64,000 nucleotides of DNA. Origin: Clostridium kluyveri. GTDB lineage: Bacteria > Bacillota > Clostridia > Clostridiales > Clostridiaceae. The DNA is taken from positions 3,410,001-3,474,000 of the forward strand of contig NZ_CP018335.1 of NCBI RefSeq assembly GCF_001902295.1. Direction: 5' to 3'. Shown here piece by piece: positions 52,642-61,400 of this stretch (positions are counted from its first letter, which is position 1; the number at the start of each line of letters is the position of its first letter). Below the pieces are notes generated by a model that saw only the letters and a list, made by a program, of their open reading frames with translations, searched no databases and was not told the origin of the DNA. Made by a program: the position numbers and the translations under genes.

Positions 52642-54054
52642 CTACAGTACTATATCTATATTGGTACCCTTCCCTAGAGTACTCTCTACATTTATACTAC
52701 CTCCCTGGGCATCTATTATCTGTTTGGATATGGCCATGCCAAGTCCAGAACCTTCAACAGAAATATTGGTACTTGTGCCTCTGTAATATCTTTCAAAAAT
52801 GTATTTTAAATCATTCTGGGATATTCCCCTGCCATTATCTTTTATTAAAATATGAACCTTATCTTTTTTATAAACTGAAACATCCACCCTAACTTCCTGT
52901 GGATTATGTATTATGGCATTAAAAATCAAATTGGAGATGGCTCTTCTAAATAGATTTTTATCTGTTAAAATATTTATATTTTCTCTTTCAAAATAAATAT
53001 TTATATTTCTATTTGAATATAGAGGGTGATTTAAAATTTCCACAATTATATTTTGAATAAGTGCCACCACATTTACATTTTCTTTTTTTAAGGGTATAGT
53101 CCTGTTTTTCAATTTATAAGTGAGATTTAAATCTTCAACTAATCCTTGAATATATGAAGATTTATCGTATATTATTTTTGAATACTCTAAAATTTCATTC
53201 TGTGAAAAAGTGTAATCAGAATCTTTCATTATTTCAGCGTATCCTTTTATAGAAGACAGGGGAGTTTTTACATCATGGGATATGGCGGAAATCCAGCTTT
53301 CCCTCATCTTTTCCATTTCTTCTCTTTTATTCTTATTTTCTTTTAGAGTTTTGCCTAAATTATTTAAATTGGCAAATACATTTTTATAAACCCCCTGTTC
53401 CACATGATTAGTTTCATAATGTCCCCTGGAAAGCTCATTTATACTGTTAATAATAGTTTCAAGAGGCCTTCCCATTCTTTTTCCAAATATAAAATAAGAG
53501 GCAATCACTGCAATAATAACATTTACAGCTAAAAGTACAATAAACCCTCCTCCAAAAAAATTTCTAAGTGCAGTTGGATTGAAAATAACGGTGTGTTTTG
53601 CTATACGCCAGGTAGGAAAACCTATAATATATGTAAAACTTTCATTATTATATTCTTTTTCACTTATAAATATAGAATAATTGGCTATATCATATTTATA
53701 AATATGGGCCATTTTTATGGGAGTGTATATCTTTGGTACCTCCTGTGGCTTTTTAAAAGAATACATTTCCTTAAAACTTTCATCTATTATTTGAATCCAG
53801 GCTTTATTTTTTACAAGCTCATTTTTACCTTCTTCATTCAAAATAGGCTTATTATCTTCAATATCTATATATTTTGAAAAAGTCCATGTAAACTTTTCAG
53901 GATTAAATCCTGGCAAATTATTTTTGGTGTATATAATAGCACTCCTCCATACAAACATAACTACAATAAACTCTATCATAATTATAAATACCAGAGTTAC
54001 TAAAAATTTTGTTGTAAGGCTCCAATTGGTTTTAATTTTGTTCATAAATTTCAT
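52642..54054 (-). CDS. Membrane histidine kinase with extracytoplasmic sensor
   Basis: The 470-residue kinase has two membrane helices (about 17-37 and 176-198) around a sensor domain of about 135 residues. A HAMP domain (GKRMGRPLETIINSINELSR), the H-box SAISHDVKTPLSSIKGY and ATPase boxes NLIFNAIIHN, DNGRGIS and GSGLGMAIS follow. With the next regulator it resembles CprK-type kinases that control lantibiotic-immunity ABC transporters. The divergent LanFEG-like operon is the likely target. Confidence 0.9.
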   Translation of the reverse strand: MKFMNKIKTNWSLTTKFLVTLVFIIMIEFIVVMFVWRSAIIYTKNNLPGFNPEKFTWTFSKYIDIEDNKPILNEEGKNELVKNKAWIQIIDESFKEMYSFKKPQEVPKIYTPIKMAHIYKYDIANYSIFISEKEYNNESFTYIIGFPTWRIAKHTVIFNPTALRNFFGGGFIVLLAVNVIIAVIASYFIFGKRMGRPLETIINSINELSRGHYETNHVEQGVYKNVFANLNNLGKTLKENKNKREEMEKMRESWISAISHDVKTPLSSIKGYAEIMKDSDYTFSQNEILEYSKIIYDKSSYIQGLVEDLNLTYKLKNRTIPLKKENVNVVALIQNIIVEILNHPLYSNRNINIYFERENINILTDKNLFRRAISNLIFNAIIHNPQEVRVDVSVYKKDKVHILIKDNGRGISQNDLKYIFERYYRGTSTNISVEGSGLGMAISKQIIDAQGGSINVESTLGKGTNIDIVL

Positions 54055-54080
54055 AAGCTGCTACCTCTAAATAAAAAATG

Positions 54081-54800
54081 TTAATTTTGGGGAATATTAA
54101 ACTTATATCCCAGTCCCTTTACAGTAACTATATATTGGGGCTTTGAAGGATTACTTTCTAATTTTTGTCTAAGCTTTCTCATATGAACCATTATGGTATT
54201 GTCATATCCTTCATAATTATCATTCCACACCTCATCACATATCATCTCCTTTGTCAATATCTGATTGGCATTTTGCGCCATATAACATAAAAGATGATAC
54301 TCTTTAGGGGTAAGTGTAACATTTTTGCCGCTCTTTAGCACTTCTCCCTTTTGAAAATCAATAATTAAATCTCCAAAGCATATTTTCTCCTTTTTCATGG
54401 TGAGTTCATTTTTTATGTATATATTTCTCCTTAGGTGAGCTTTAATTCTAAACACAACTTCTTTAGGGCTGAAAGGTTTTGTCACATAATCATCTGCTCC
54501 CAGTCCAAGAGCCAGTATTTTATCTATATGATCACCTCTGGCAGATAAAAAAACAACAGGTACATAAGAAAATTCTCTGATAGCCCTGCAAACTTCAAAA
54601 CCATCCATATCCTCCATCATAACATCTAAAACTACTATATCAGGTTTTTCATTTTTACATAAATTTATGCCATCTGTGCCCTTTAAAACTTTAAATACCC
54701 TCTTAAAGCCTTCTTTTCTGAGAACTGTCTCCATAAGTTTCAACAATTCTATTTCATCATCAATTAAAAGAATTTTTTTATCTAAAATTTCATCATACAT
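54081..54800 (-). CDS. OmpR-family response regulator, CprR-like
   Basis: The 239-residue regulator has a receiver domain (DDE near residues 14-16, phospho-acceptor in DIVVLDVMMEDM, Lys in YVTKPF) and a winged-helix output (VHMRKLRQKLESNPSKPQYI). It starts the kinase-regulator operon and is divergent from the ABC operon at 54961. The 160-base gap between them carries the shared control region. Confidence 0.93.
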   Translation of the reverse strand: MYDEILDKKILLIDDEIELLKLMETVLRKEGFKRVFKVLKGTDGINLCKNEKPDIVVLDVMMEDMDGFEVCRAIREFSYVPVVFLSARGDHIDKILALGLGADDYVTKPFSPKEVVFRIKAHLRRNIYIKNELTMKKEKICFGDLIIDFQKGEVLKSGKNVTLTPKEYHLLCYMAQNANQILTKEMICDEVWNDNYEGYDNTIMVHMRKLRQKLESNPSKPQYIVTVKGLGYKFNIPQN

Positions 54801-54960
54801 ATTAGCCCTCCAATATGAATATTATCTGCCTCAATTATAACATTATTTAATATTTTTGATTTACACATCAAAATTTTAAGGTTCTCATAAGGTTCCTATA
54901 AGCAGAACTTAAGCTTGAACTTATATTATAAACTCACAATGAATTAAAGGAGGAAAAATT

Positions 54961-55872
54961 ATGTCAGAAAAAATTATAGAAACTAAAAACTTAACCAAGG
55001 AATTTAAAGGTTTTAAGGCAGTAGACAAGCTGAGCCTTACAGTAAAAAAAGGTAGGGTATATGGATTTCTGGGACCAAACGGTGCTGGAAAATCTACAAC
55101 CATAAGAATGCTCCTGGGACTTATAACCCCTACAAAAGGACAAATTAAAATATTTGATAAAAATTTAAAGGAAAATAGACTGACCATTTTGAGAAAAATT
55201 GGCTCTCTGGTTGAATCCCCCTCCTATTATGGAAATTTAACTGCCTATGAAAATCTGGAGGTAACAGCAAAGCTTTTGGAACTTGATTATAAATACATTG
55301 ATGAGGTTTTAGATTTTGTAAAACTTACTGAATGGAAAAACAGACAATGCAAAAAATTTTCTCTTGGAATGAAGCAAAGACTTGGAATCGCCCAGGCACT
55401 TATATCAAAGCCGGAACTTTTAATATTAGATGAACCTACCAATGGACTCGACCCCTCTGGAATTCATGAAATAAGAGAGCTTATAAAAAATCTTCCTAAA
55501 ATTTATAATATGACAGTAATTATATCCAGCCATAATTTAAGTGAAATTGAACTTACAGCAGATGACATAGGCATCATAAACAGAGGAAATATGTTGTTTC
55601 AAGGTACCCTTGAAGAACTTCATTCAAGAAGCAAAGGCGAGATTTGTATAGGAGTGAAGGACTTGAAAAAAGCAGCCCATACATTGAATGATTATGGATA
55701 TAAATACAAAATAAAAGATGATGATATTTTTGTAAAACTCCTGGAAGTGGAACCTTATGAAATCTTAAGGCAATTAATATTAAATGACAACAGAGTATTT
55801 AAATTTATAGAAGTACAAAAATCTCTTGAAGAAATATTTCTTCTTCTCACTGAAGGGGGAAAAAATATATGA
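54961..55872 (+). CDS. ABC transporter ATPase, lantibiotic immunity (LanF/BcrA) type
   Basis: The 303-residue ATPase has Walker A GPNGAGKST (residues 41-49), the motif LESPSYYGNLTAYENL, signature FSLGMKQRLGIAQAL, Walker B LLILDEPTNGLDP and H-loop ISSHNLSEIE. This set, with the E-loop-like region after Walker A, is typical of LanF/BcrA ATPases. It exports lantibiotics or bacitracin-like peptides together with the next two permeases. AAGGAGG precedes the ATG, and it overlaps the next gene by four bases. Confidence 0.92.
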   Translation: MSEKIIETKNLTKEFKGFKAVDKLSLTVKKGRVYGFLGPNGAGKSTTIRMLLGLITPTKGQIKIFDKNLKENRLTILRKIGSLVESPSYYGNLTAYENLEVTAKLLELDYKYIDEVLDFVKLTEWKNRQCKKFSLGMKQRLGIAQALISKPELLILDEPTNGLDPSGIHEIRELIKNLPKIYNMTVIISSHNLSEIELTADDIGIINRGNMLFQGTLEELHSRSKGEICIGVKDLKKAAHTLNDYGYKYKIKDDDIFVKLLEVEPYEILRQLILNDNRVFKFIEVQKSLEEIFLLLTEGGKNI

Positions 55873-56630
55873 GCTTTATATGTGTTTTAAAATCTGAATT
55901 GACAAAGTATAAAAAATCCCTATTATGGAAAGGTGTATTTTTTATTCCCATATTTTCATCTATTCTTTTATTTATAGATCTTCATTTAAGATATGATTAT
56001 TTAATGGAAATCAGTCGAATAAAGGAATTAGCTCAAATAGGAATTTATAACAAAATGGATGTTCTGCTTTATGAAAATCATTTATCTACATTGTGGTTCA
56101 TACTTTTAAATTTATCTGTGGTAGTAATAGCTTTTATTGTAAACTACATGGAATACAGCGAAAATACCTGGAAACAAATAGTGGCAAGACCTGTAAAAAG
56201 GATGAAAATTTATCTATCCAAATGGATTATAGTATTTACAGCATCAGTTGCTTTGATAGCTTTAAATGGGGTTTTTGTAATACTTATAAAAAAGTTCTTT
56301 GGAATTGAAGGAAATTCTGCATTGATTTTTAAATATGTACTTCTGGAAATTGCTGCAGTCTCAGGAGTAGTAAGTTTCCAGCAGTTTATAAGCTGTTACA
56401 TCAAAAATTCCTTGATTGCCGCTGCCATAGGATTTGCAGGCACTATAGGATCATATCTGCTTGCACAGAGTAAGATACTTGGAAATATAAATCCATTTTC
56501 CTGTGTTTTAAGATCGCTTCCTCTAGGGGACATGAGTGATGCCCATGCAGCTGCCATTTTTGGAGTAATCTCAGGTATATTATGGCTTATCATAGGAATT
56601 TTAGAATTTAATAGAAGGGATATCAAATAG
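55869..56630 (+). CDS. ABC-2 permease, lantibiotic immunity (LanE) type
   Basis: The 253-residue protein has six predicted membrane helices and the start pattern LKSELTKYKKSLLWKGVFFI. Sequences such as YSENTWKQIVARPVKRMKIYLSK follow the second helix, as in LanE/LanG permeases. ATGA overlap with the ATPase gene shows tight coupling. It would form a heterodimer with the next permease. Confidence 0.88.
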   Translation: MSFICVLKSELTKYKKSLLWKGVFFIPIFSSILLFIDLHLRYDYLMEISRIKELAQIGIYNKMDVLLYENHLSTLWFILLNLSVVVIAFIVNYMEYSENTWKQIVARPVKRMKIYLSKWIIVFTASVALIALNGVFVILIKKFFGIEGNSALIFKYVLLEIAAVSGVVSFQQFISCYIKNSLIAAAIGFAGTIGSYLLAQSKILGNINPFSCVLRSLPLGDMSDAHAAAIFGVISGILWLIIGILEFNRRDIK

Positions 56631-56642
56631 GTGGTGTATAAA

Positions 56643-57374
56643 ATGAAGAATATATATAAAGTGGAATTATTAAAATTAAAACATTCAAAAATACTGGGCA
56701 TAGTTATGTTTTTGCCTTTATTCTTCGTAATCCTAGGTTTTGCAAATTTCCTGAGATACAGGGATCTCTTCACATCAAAAGGCCAGAACATATGGCAGCA
56801 GGTATACACTCAAAGTTCCATGTTTTATGGACTATTTCTTATGGCTTTATTTATTACTATTTTAGTTGCAGTTTTAGTGAGAATAGAAAACAGTGGAGAT
56901 AACTTTAAAAGAATACTTGCATTACCTGTAAAAAGAAGTGATATATACATATCAAAACTATTTATAGGCTGTGGTATGGTACTTTTAAATCTTTTTGTAT
57001 TTACTCTACTTATAATTGCTGCAGGAATAGTTGCAGCACCCCATAATGAGAGTATGCCAAGAGAGATTATATATTCTCCCCTGTTGTGCTTTATAGCTTC
57101 ACTTCCTGTTATAGCAATTCAATATTACTTAACCATGAAATTTGAAAACATTGCAGTTCCTTTAGGAGTGGGAGTGGTATTTTCTCTTCCATCAGTACTT
57201 ATAAACAACACCAGGTACTGGATATTATTTCCCTGGGCTTATCCTGGAAGGGCACTTTTAAATGGTTCAAATTTAAATTTTCCTTTCTCCAATTACATGT
57301 ATATACTATCTGTGTCAGTATTTGTTATTTTCATAATTGTTGGTGTATATGAATTCAATAAAAAAGATATATGA
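56643..57374 (+). CDS. ABC-2 permease, lantibiotic immunity (LanG) type
   Basis: The 243-residue protein has six membrane helices and is homologous in layout to the previous gene (KVELLKLKHSKILGIVMFLP, then NFKRILALPVKRSDIYISK). Both end in a similar motif (EFNRRDIK and EFNKKDI), as expected of duplicated permeases. The ATG at 56643 has AGGTGG upstream; the GTG at 56631 overlaps that site. It is the last gene of the three-gene exporter operon. Confidence 0.87.
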   Translation: MKNIYKVELLKLKHSKILGIVMFLPLFFVILGFANFLRYRDLFTSKGQNIWQQVYTQSSMFYGLFLMALFITILVAVLVRIENSGDNFKRILALPVKRSDIYISKLFIGCGMVLLNLFVFTLLIIAAGIVAAPHNESMPREIIYSPLLCFIASLPVIAIQYYLTMKFENIAVPLGVGVVFSLPSVLINNTRYWILFPWAYPGRALLNGSNLNFPFSNYMYILSVSVFVIFIIVGVYEFNKKDI

Positions 57375-57467
57375 TTTTTATAAATTAATTTTCAGTTTTA
57401 TGTTGTATAAATTGCTTTTTTTTACTATAATAATTAAAACTACTGCTAAAGGATAGGAGTGATCATT

Positions 57468-58799
57468 ATGTCTTACGTTGATTCCGTACTGGAAGAACTC
57501 ATTAAAAAGGATGCCCCGCAGAAAGAGTTTATTCAAGCTGTCACAGAAGTTCTGAATTCTATTAGACCTGTAATTGATTCCAACAGCCACTTTAAAGAAA
57601 TGGGACTTTTGGAACGTATAGTGGAACCTGAACGAGTTTTGATGTTTCGTGTGCCCTGGGTGGATGACAATAAAAAAGTAAGGGTAAACCGTGGATTTCG
57701 TGTGCAATTCAACAGTGCCATTGGCCCTTATAAAGGAGGACTTCGTTTTCACCCTTCTGTCAATCTCAGTATCATCAAATTTCTTGGTTTTGAGCAGATC
57801 TTTAAAAATTCGCTGACCGGTATGCCTATCGGAGGCGGTAAAGGCGGTGCAGATTTTGATCCCAAGGGCAAATCCGACCATGAAATAATGGTATTTTGTC
57901 AGAGTTTCATGACTGAACTCTTTCATCATATAGGACCGGACACAGATGTACCTGCCGGTGATATTGGTGTTGGAAGTCGTGAAATTGGATATCTTTATGG
58001 TCAGTATAAAAGACTATCCAATCGTTTTCATGGTGTTTTAACTGGTAAAGGATTAACTTACGGGGGATCACTAGCCCGCACCCAGGCAACTGGTTATGGT
58101 GTAATTTATTTCGCAGAAGAAATGCTGAAAATTAAAAACGATTCCATTAAAAACAAGAAAATTATCATTTCAGGTTCAGGCAATGTAGCTATCTATGCTG
58201 CTGAAAAAGCCACAGCATTAGATGGGAAGGTCGTAGCGCTTAGTGATTCCACAGGCTGGATATATGATAAAGAAGGAGTAGATTTAGAAACAGTTAAAAA
58301 AATCAAGCTGGTTAACCACAGCCGTCTCAGAGATTATATATCCATTCACAAAAATGCAGAATATCATAAAGGTAAAGGTATATGGTCCATTCCTTGTGAT
58401 ATTGCCCTGCCTTGCGCCACACAAAATGAACTGGATGCAAAAGATGCCTCAACTCTCATTAAAAATAGTGTAAAAATGGTTGTTGAAGGTGCAAATATGC
58501 CTATAACGATTGAGGCTATACAACTTTTACAAAGTGAAGGAATACTCTATGCTCCTGGAAAAGCAGCCAATGCCGGCGGAGTGGCCACTTCCGCACTGGA
58601 AATGAGTCAAAATTCCATCCGTACAAGCTGGACTTTTTATGAAGTTGATACCCGCTTGCGCCACATTATGTCCAGTATTCATGAGCATACCTACGATGCA
58701 GCAGAAGCTTATGGTCACAAAGGAAACTATTTAGTTGGTGCCAATATAGCCGGCTTTCTAAAAGTAGCAGAAGCTATGATGGATCAGGGAATAGTTTAA
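57468..58799 (+). CDS. gdhA: Glutamate dehydrogenase
   Basis: The hexameric enzyme interconverts glutamate and 2-oxoglutarate plus ammonia. The 443-residue protein shows the catalytic region GPYKGGLRFHPSVNLSIIKF and GMPIGGGKGGADFDPKGKSD with the active lysine. The Rossmann motif is SGSGNVAIYAAEKA, and the C-terminal block is PGKAANAGGVATSALEMSQN. Length and motifs match the clostridial and bacterial GDH I group of about 450 residues. Whether NADH or NADPH is used is not clear from sequence. AGGAGTG precedes the ATG at 57468, and a strong terminator follows. Confidence 0.95.
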   Translation: MSYVDSVLEELIKKDAPQKEFIQAVTEVLNSIRPVIDSNSHFKEMGLLERIVEPERVLMFRVPWVDDNKKVRVNRGFRVQFNSAIGPYKGGLRFHPSVNLSIIKFLGFEQIFKNSLTGMPIGGGKGGADFDPKGKSDHEIMVFCQSFMTELFHHIGPDTDVPAGDIGVGSREIGYLYGQYKRLSNRFHGVLTGKGLTYGGSLARTQATGYGVIYFAEEMLKIKNDSIKNKKIIISGSGNVAIYAAEKATALDGKVVALSDSTGWIYDKEGVDLETVKKIKLVNHSRLRDYISIHKNAEYHKGKGIWSIPCDIALPCATQNELDAKDASTLIKNSVKMVVEGANMPITIEAIQLLQSEGILYAPGKAANAGGVATSALEMSQNSIRTSWTFYEVDTRLRHIMSSIHEHTYDAAEAYGHKGNYLVGANIAGFLKVAEAMMDQGIV

Positions 58800-58803
58800 T
58801 TTT

Positions 58804-58841
58804 AAAAGTAGCTATTACTGCTTGCAGTAATAGCTACTTTT
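58804..58841 (+). terminator. Strong terminator of gdhA
   Basis: AAAAGTAGCTATTACTGC and its exact complement flank a 2-base centre, followed by TTTTC. It is an 18-bp perfect palindrome. Confidence 0.85.
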
Positions 58842-58941
58842 CATAAATTACTTTTATTATATCACAAAAAAATCAAGTGATTCATTTCCAACTGTAATAA
58901 TATTCTATATAATTGACAATATCTTTTTTATTAAGTATTAT

Positions 58942-58974
58942 ATATTTAGATGCAAACCATTTGCATCTAAATAT
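58942..58974 (+). promoter_or_regulatory. Perfect palindrome before the metal-binding lipoprotein gene
   Basis: ATATTTAGATGCAAA and its exact complement flank CCA, then TATTTTTTAAGGGG follows. The stem ends about 10 bases before the ribosome site. It could be a metalloregulator operator or a terminator-like attenuator. It does not match a Fur, Zur or MntR box that I know. Elsewhere in 58842-58999, ATCAAGTGATTC (58872-58883) matches the first 12 bases of the dispersed element. Confidence 0.6.
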
Positions 58975-58999
58975 TATTTTTTAAGGGGTGAAAATACAA

Positions 59000-59932
59000 G
59001 TGTGTAAAAAATACAAGATGTGCAAAATAGTATTATGCTCTTTTCTAATTACTTCTTTCATGTTTATTTTTGCCGGCTGCAGCAGCAAAACGGCTGAAAC
59101 TACTAATACAAACTCCCAATCCAAAATAAAAGTTGTAGTATCCTTCAATGCCATGAAAGAATTTGCTTCAGCTATTGGAAAAGATAAAATTGCCATTACC
59201 ACAATAGTTCCCAACGGCACGGAACCTCACGATTTTGAACCAACTACAGAAAGCCTTAAAAATTTAAGCAGTGCCAATGTATTTATATACAATGGACTAG
59301 GTATGGAATCCTGGACGGACAAAATTTTAAAATCTATTGATAATAAAAATTTAGTTGTAGTAAATGCTTCAAAGGACTCAAATCCCATCAAAAATACTGA
59401 AGCTGAAGAAATAGAAGAACACGGAGAATATGATCCGCATATTTGGATTAGTTTAAAAGGTGCAGAAGTTGAATCCAAGAATATTAAAGATGCTTTGGTT
59501 AAAGTGGACCCTTCAAATAAAGAATTCTATGAAAAAAACTATGATGAATTTTCAAAGCAGCTAAAGGATCTCCATAATGAATATACTAAAAAATTTGAAA
59601 CTGTGAAGAATAAAAATTTTGTAACAGGCCACGCTGCCTTTGCATATCTCTGTAGAGATTACGGCCTAAATCAAAACAGTGTAGAAAATGTATTTGCAGA
59701 AGGAGAACCTTCTACAAAAAAATTAAAAGAACTGGTAGATTACTGCAAACAAAATAAAATAACAACTATATTTATGGAAGACATGGTAAGTCCTAAAGTA
59801 TCTACCACCCTGGCCAATGAAATAGGTGCCAAAGTTGAAAAGATATATACACTTGAAAGTAAAGAGGATAACAAAAACTATATTGAAAGTATGAAAAATA
59901 ATTTAGAAATAATTTACAATAGTTTAAAATAA
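59000..59932 (+). CDS. Metal-binding ABC lipoprotein, ZnuA/TroA family
   Basis: The product is about 310 residues. Its lipoprotein signal peptide (KIVLCSFLITSFMFIFAGCS) has the lipobox cysteine near residue 27. It is a cluster A-I solute-binding protein for Zn2+ or Mn2+. Likely ligands are His in NGTEPHDFEP, His in DPHIWIS, His in FVTGHAAFAYL and the acidic residue near the C-terminus. A short EEHGEYD stretch replaces the long His-rich loop of Zn-specific ZnuA. A GTG at 59000 or 58988 is the start. No permease or ATPase gene is adjacent, so it relies on a transporter encoded elsewhere. Confidence 0.88.
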   Translation: MCKKYKMCKIVLCSFLITSFMFIFAGCSSKTAETTNTNSQSKIKVVVSFNAMKEFASAIGKDKIAITTIVPNGTEPHDFEPTTESLKNLSSANVFIYNGLGMESWTDKILKSIDNKNLVVVNASKDSNPIKNTEAEEIEEHGEYDPHIWISLKGAEVESKNIKDALVKVDPSNKEFYEKNYDEFSKQLKDLHNEYTKKFETVKNKNFVTGHAAFAYLCRDYGLNQNSVENVFAEGEPSTKKLKELVDYCKQNKITTIFMEDMVSPKVSTTLANEIGAKVEKIYTLESKEDNKNYIESMKNNLEIIYNSLK

Positions 59933-60056
59933 ATTCACATATATATGCTGTACCTGGATAACAGCAAAAATTGATAACCATCCCCTTTTTAGTAAGTAAT
60001 AAACAATTTATTTTTCTCATATAAATAGTTAAGTAAATTAAAATAACAAAAAGGGG

Positions 60057-61202
60057 ATGTTAAAACTGTTTACAAAAGAGAGTAAAAAGTATTTCTTTTC
60101 TTTAACCATTCTTTTCTTATTTATTGTACAAAGTATAATTCCTTTAAGAGTATTTGCAGATGATAATTCAAAAACCGTAAATACAGATTCTATCAGAGCT
60201 AAAATTGTACAAATAGTATCTGTGAAAAAAAATAATATTACCGCAGGTGACAAGGATATTGTTCTAGAAGAACAGACATTAAAAATACAAATTTTAAATG
60301 GAAAACATAAAGGTGAAAATGTCACTATAAAGAATACTGTTGATCCTTCCAGGCAGGGAAATCCAATTTTTAATAAGGGAGATCAGGTATTCCTATCTAT
60401 AAGTGAAGATAGCAATGGCAATATAACCTCATCTAATATTTATCAGGTTGCCAGAGACAAGCCCCTAACCTACTTACTTATATTCTTTATACTTTCTATG
60501 ATATTAATTGGAAAAGGCAAAGGATTCAAGTCTATAATAACTTTGACATTTACTTGTTTCATGGTAATAAAGGTGTTTCTAAATTTAATTTTACAGGGGT
60601 ATAATCCTATAACCATTTCCATATTTGTCTGCATTGCCATAACCATTGTATCTTTAGTGATGATAGGAGGAATAAATCGAAAAACCATTTCAGCTATTAT
60701 TGGAACAACTAGTGGAGTAGTTATATCAGGAGTTATATCATTTATAGTGGTGAATTCAACCAAAGTTTCTGGAGTTGGTACGGAAGAGGCTCAGCTGCTT
60801 ATGGATATTCCTCTTAAACATGCACTTGATTTTAAAGCTATTTTATTTGCAGCCATACTTATAGGAGCCCTTGGGGCTGTAATGGATGTAAGTATGTCTA
60901 TAGCATCAACCATGACAGAAATAAAAGAAGCACATCCTAAAATCAGTCCCGGCAGGCTTATGAAAGCGGGAATGGTTGTAGGCAGAGATACTATGGGAAC
61001 CATGGCTACCACCTTAATTCTTGCTTATATTAGTGGTTCAATATGTTTAGTTCTAGGTTATTTAGCCAATAACAGTAATTTTTTAGATATAGTAAATCAG
61101 GATATGATAGCTTGTGAAATTATTAAAACTTTAGCCGGAAGCATAGGTTTAATTTTTACAATCCCCATAACAGTTATTGTATGCTGTATTTTAAGTGATT
61201 AG
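60057..61202 (+). CDS. YibE/F-family membrane protein
   Basis: The 381-residue protein has a signal-like first helix (about 12-33), an external OB-like domain (about 40-135) and seven to eight membrane helices. It carries conserved motifs such as LIGALGAVMDVSMSIASTM and GRDTMGTMATTLILAY. This is the YibE/F family, of unknown function. Some members lie near metal or peptide transport genes. The ribosome site AAAAAGGGG abuts the ATG with no spacer; a CTG at 60066 would be better placed. The true start is therefore uncertain. Confidence 0.85.
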   Translation: MLKLFTKESKKYFFSLTILFLFIVQSIIPLRVFADDNSKTVNTDSIRAKIVQIVSVKKNNITAGDKDIVLEEQTLKIQILNGKHKGENVTIKNTVDPSRQGNPIFNKGDQVFLSISEDSNGNITSSNIYQVARDKPLTYLLIFFILSMILIGKGKGFKSIITLTFTCFMVIKVFLNLILQGYNPITISIFVCIAITIVSLVMIGGINRKTISAIIGTTSGVVISGVISFIVVNSTKVSGVGTEEAQLLMDIPLKHALDFKAILFAAILIGALGAVMDVSMSIASTMTEIKEAHPKISPGRLMKAGMVVGRDTMGTMATTLILAYISGSICLVLGYLANNSNFLDIVNQDMIACEIIKTLAGSIGLIFTIPITVIVCCILSD

Positions 61203-61400
61203 AATCAAGTTCTTCTTAAATTCTCCTTCTAAAAGGAGGATTTATTTGTTCATTCAAAAAGCAACAATTACATCTCCTCCAATATTATTGTATAATAATA
61301 TTATCTTTAGTATATTATAGCTAGTTAGGTATTAATCTCCTTAAAATTTCAACTATAATCACGCCTAAAGACCATAATCTGCATCTATGGAGGAATTGAT

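Noticed and set aside
58804..58841. Perfect palindrome as an operator
   Set aside because: It sits directly after the gdhA stop and is followed by T residues, so a terminator is the simpler reading.
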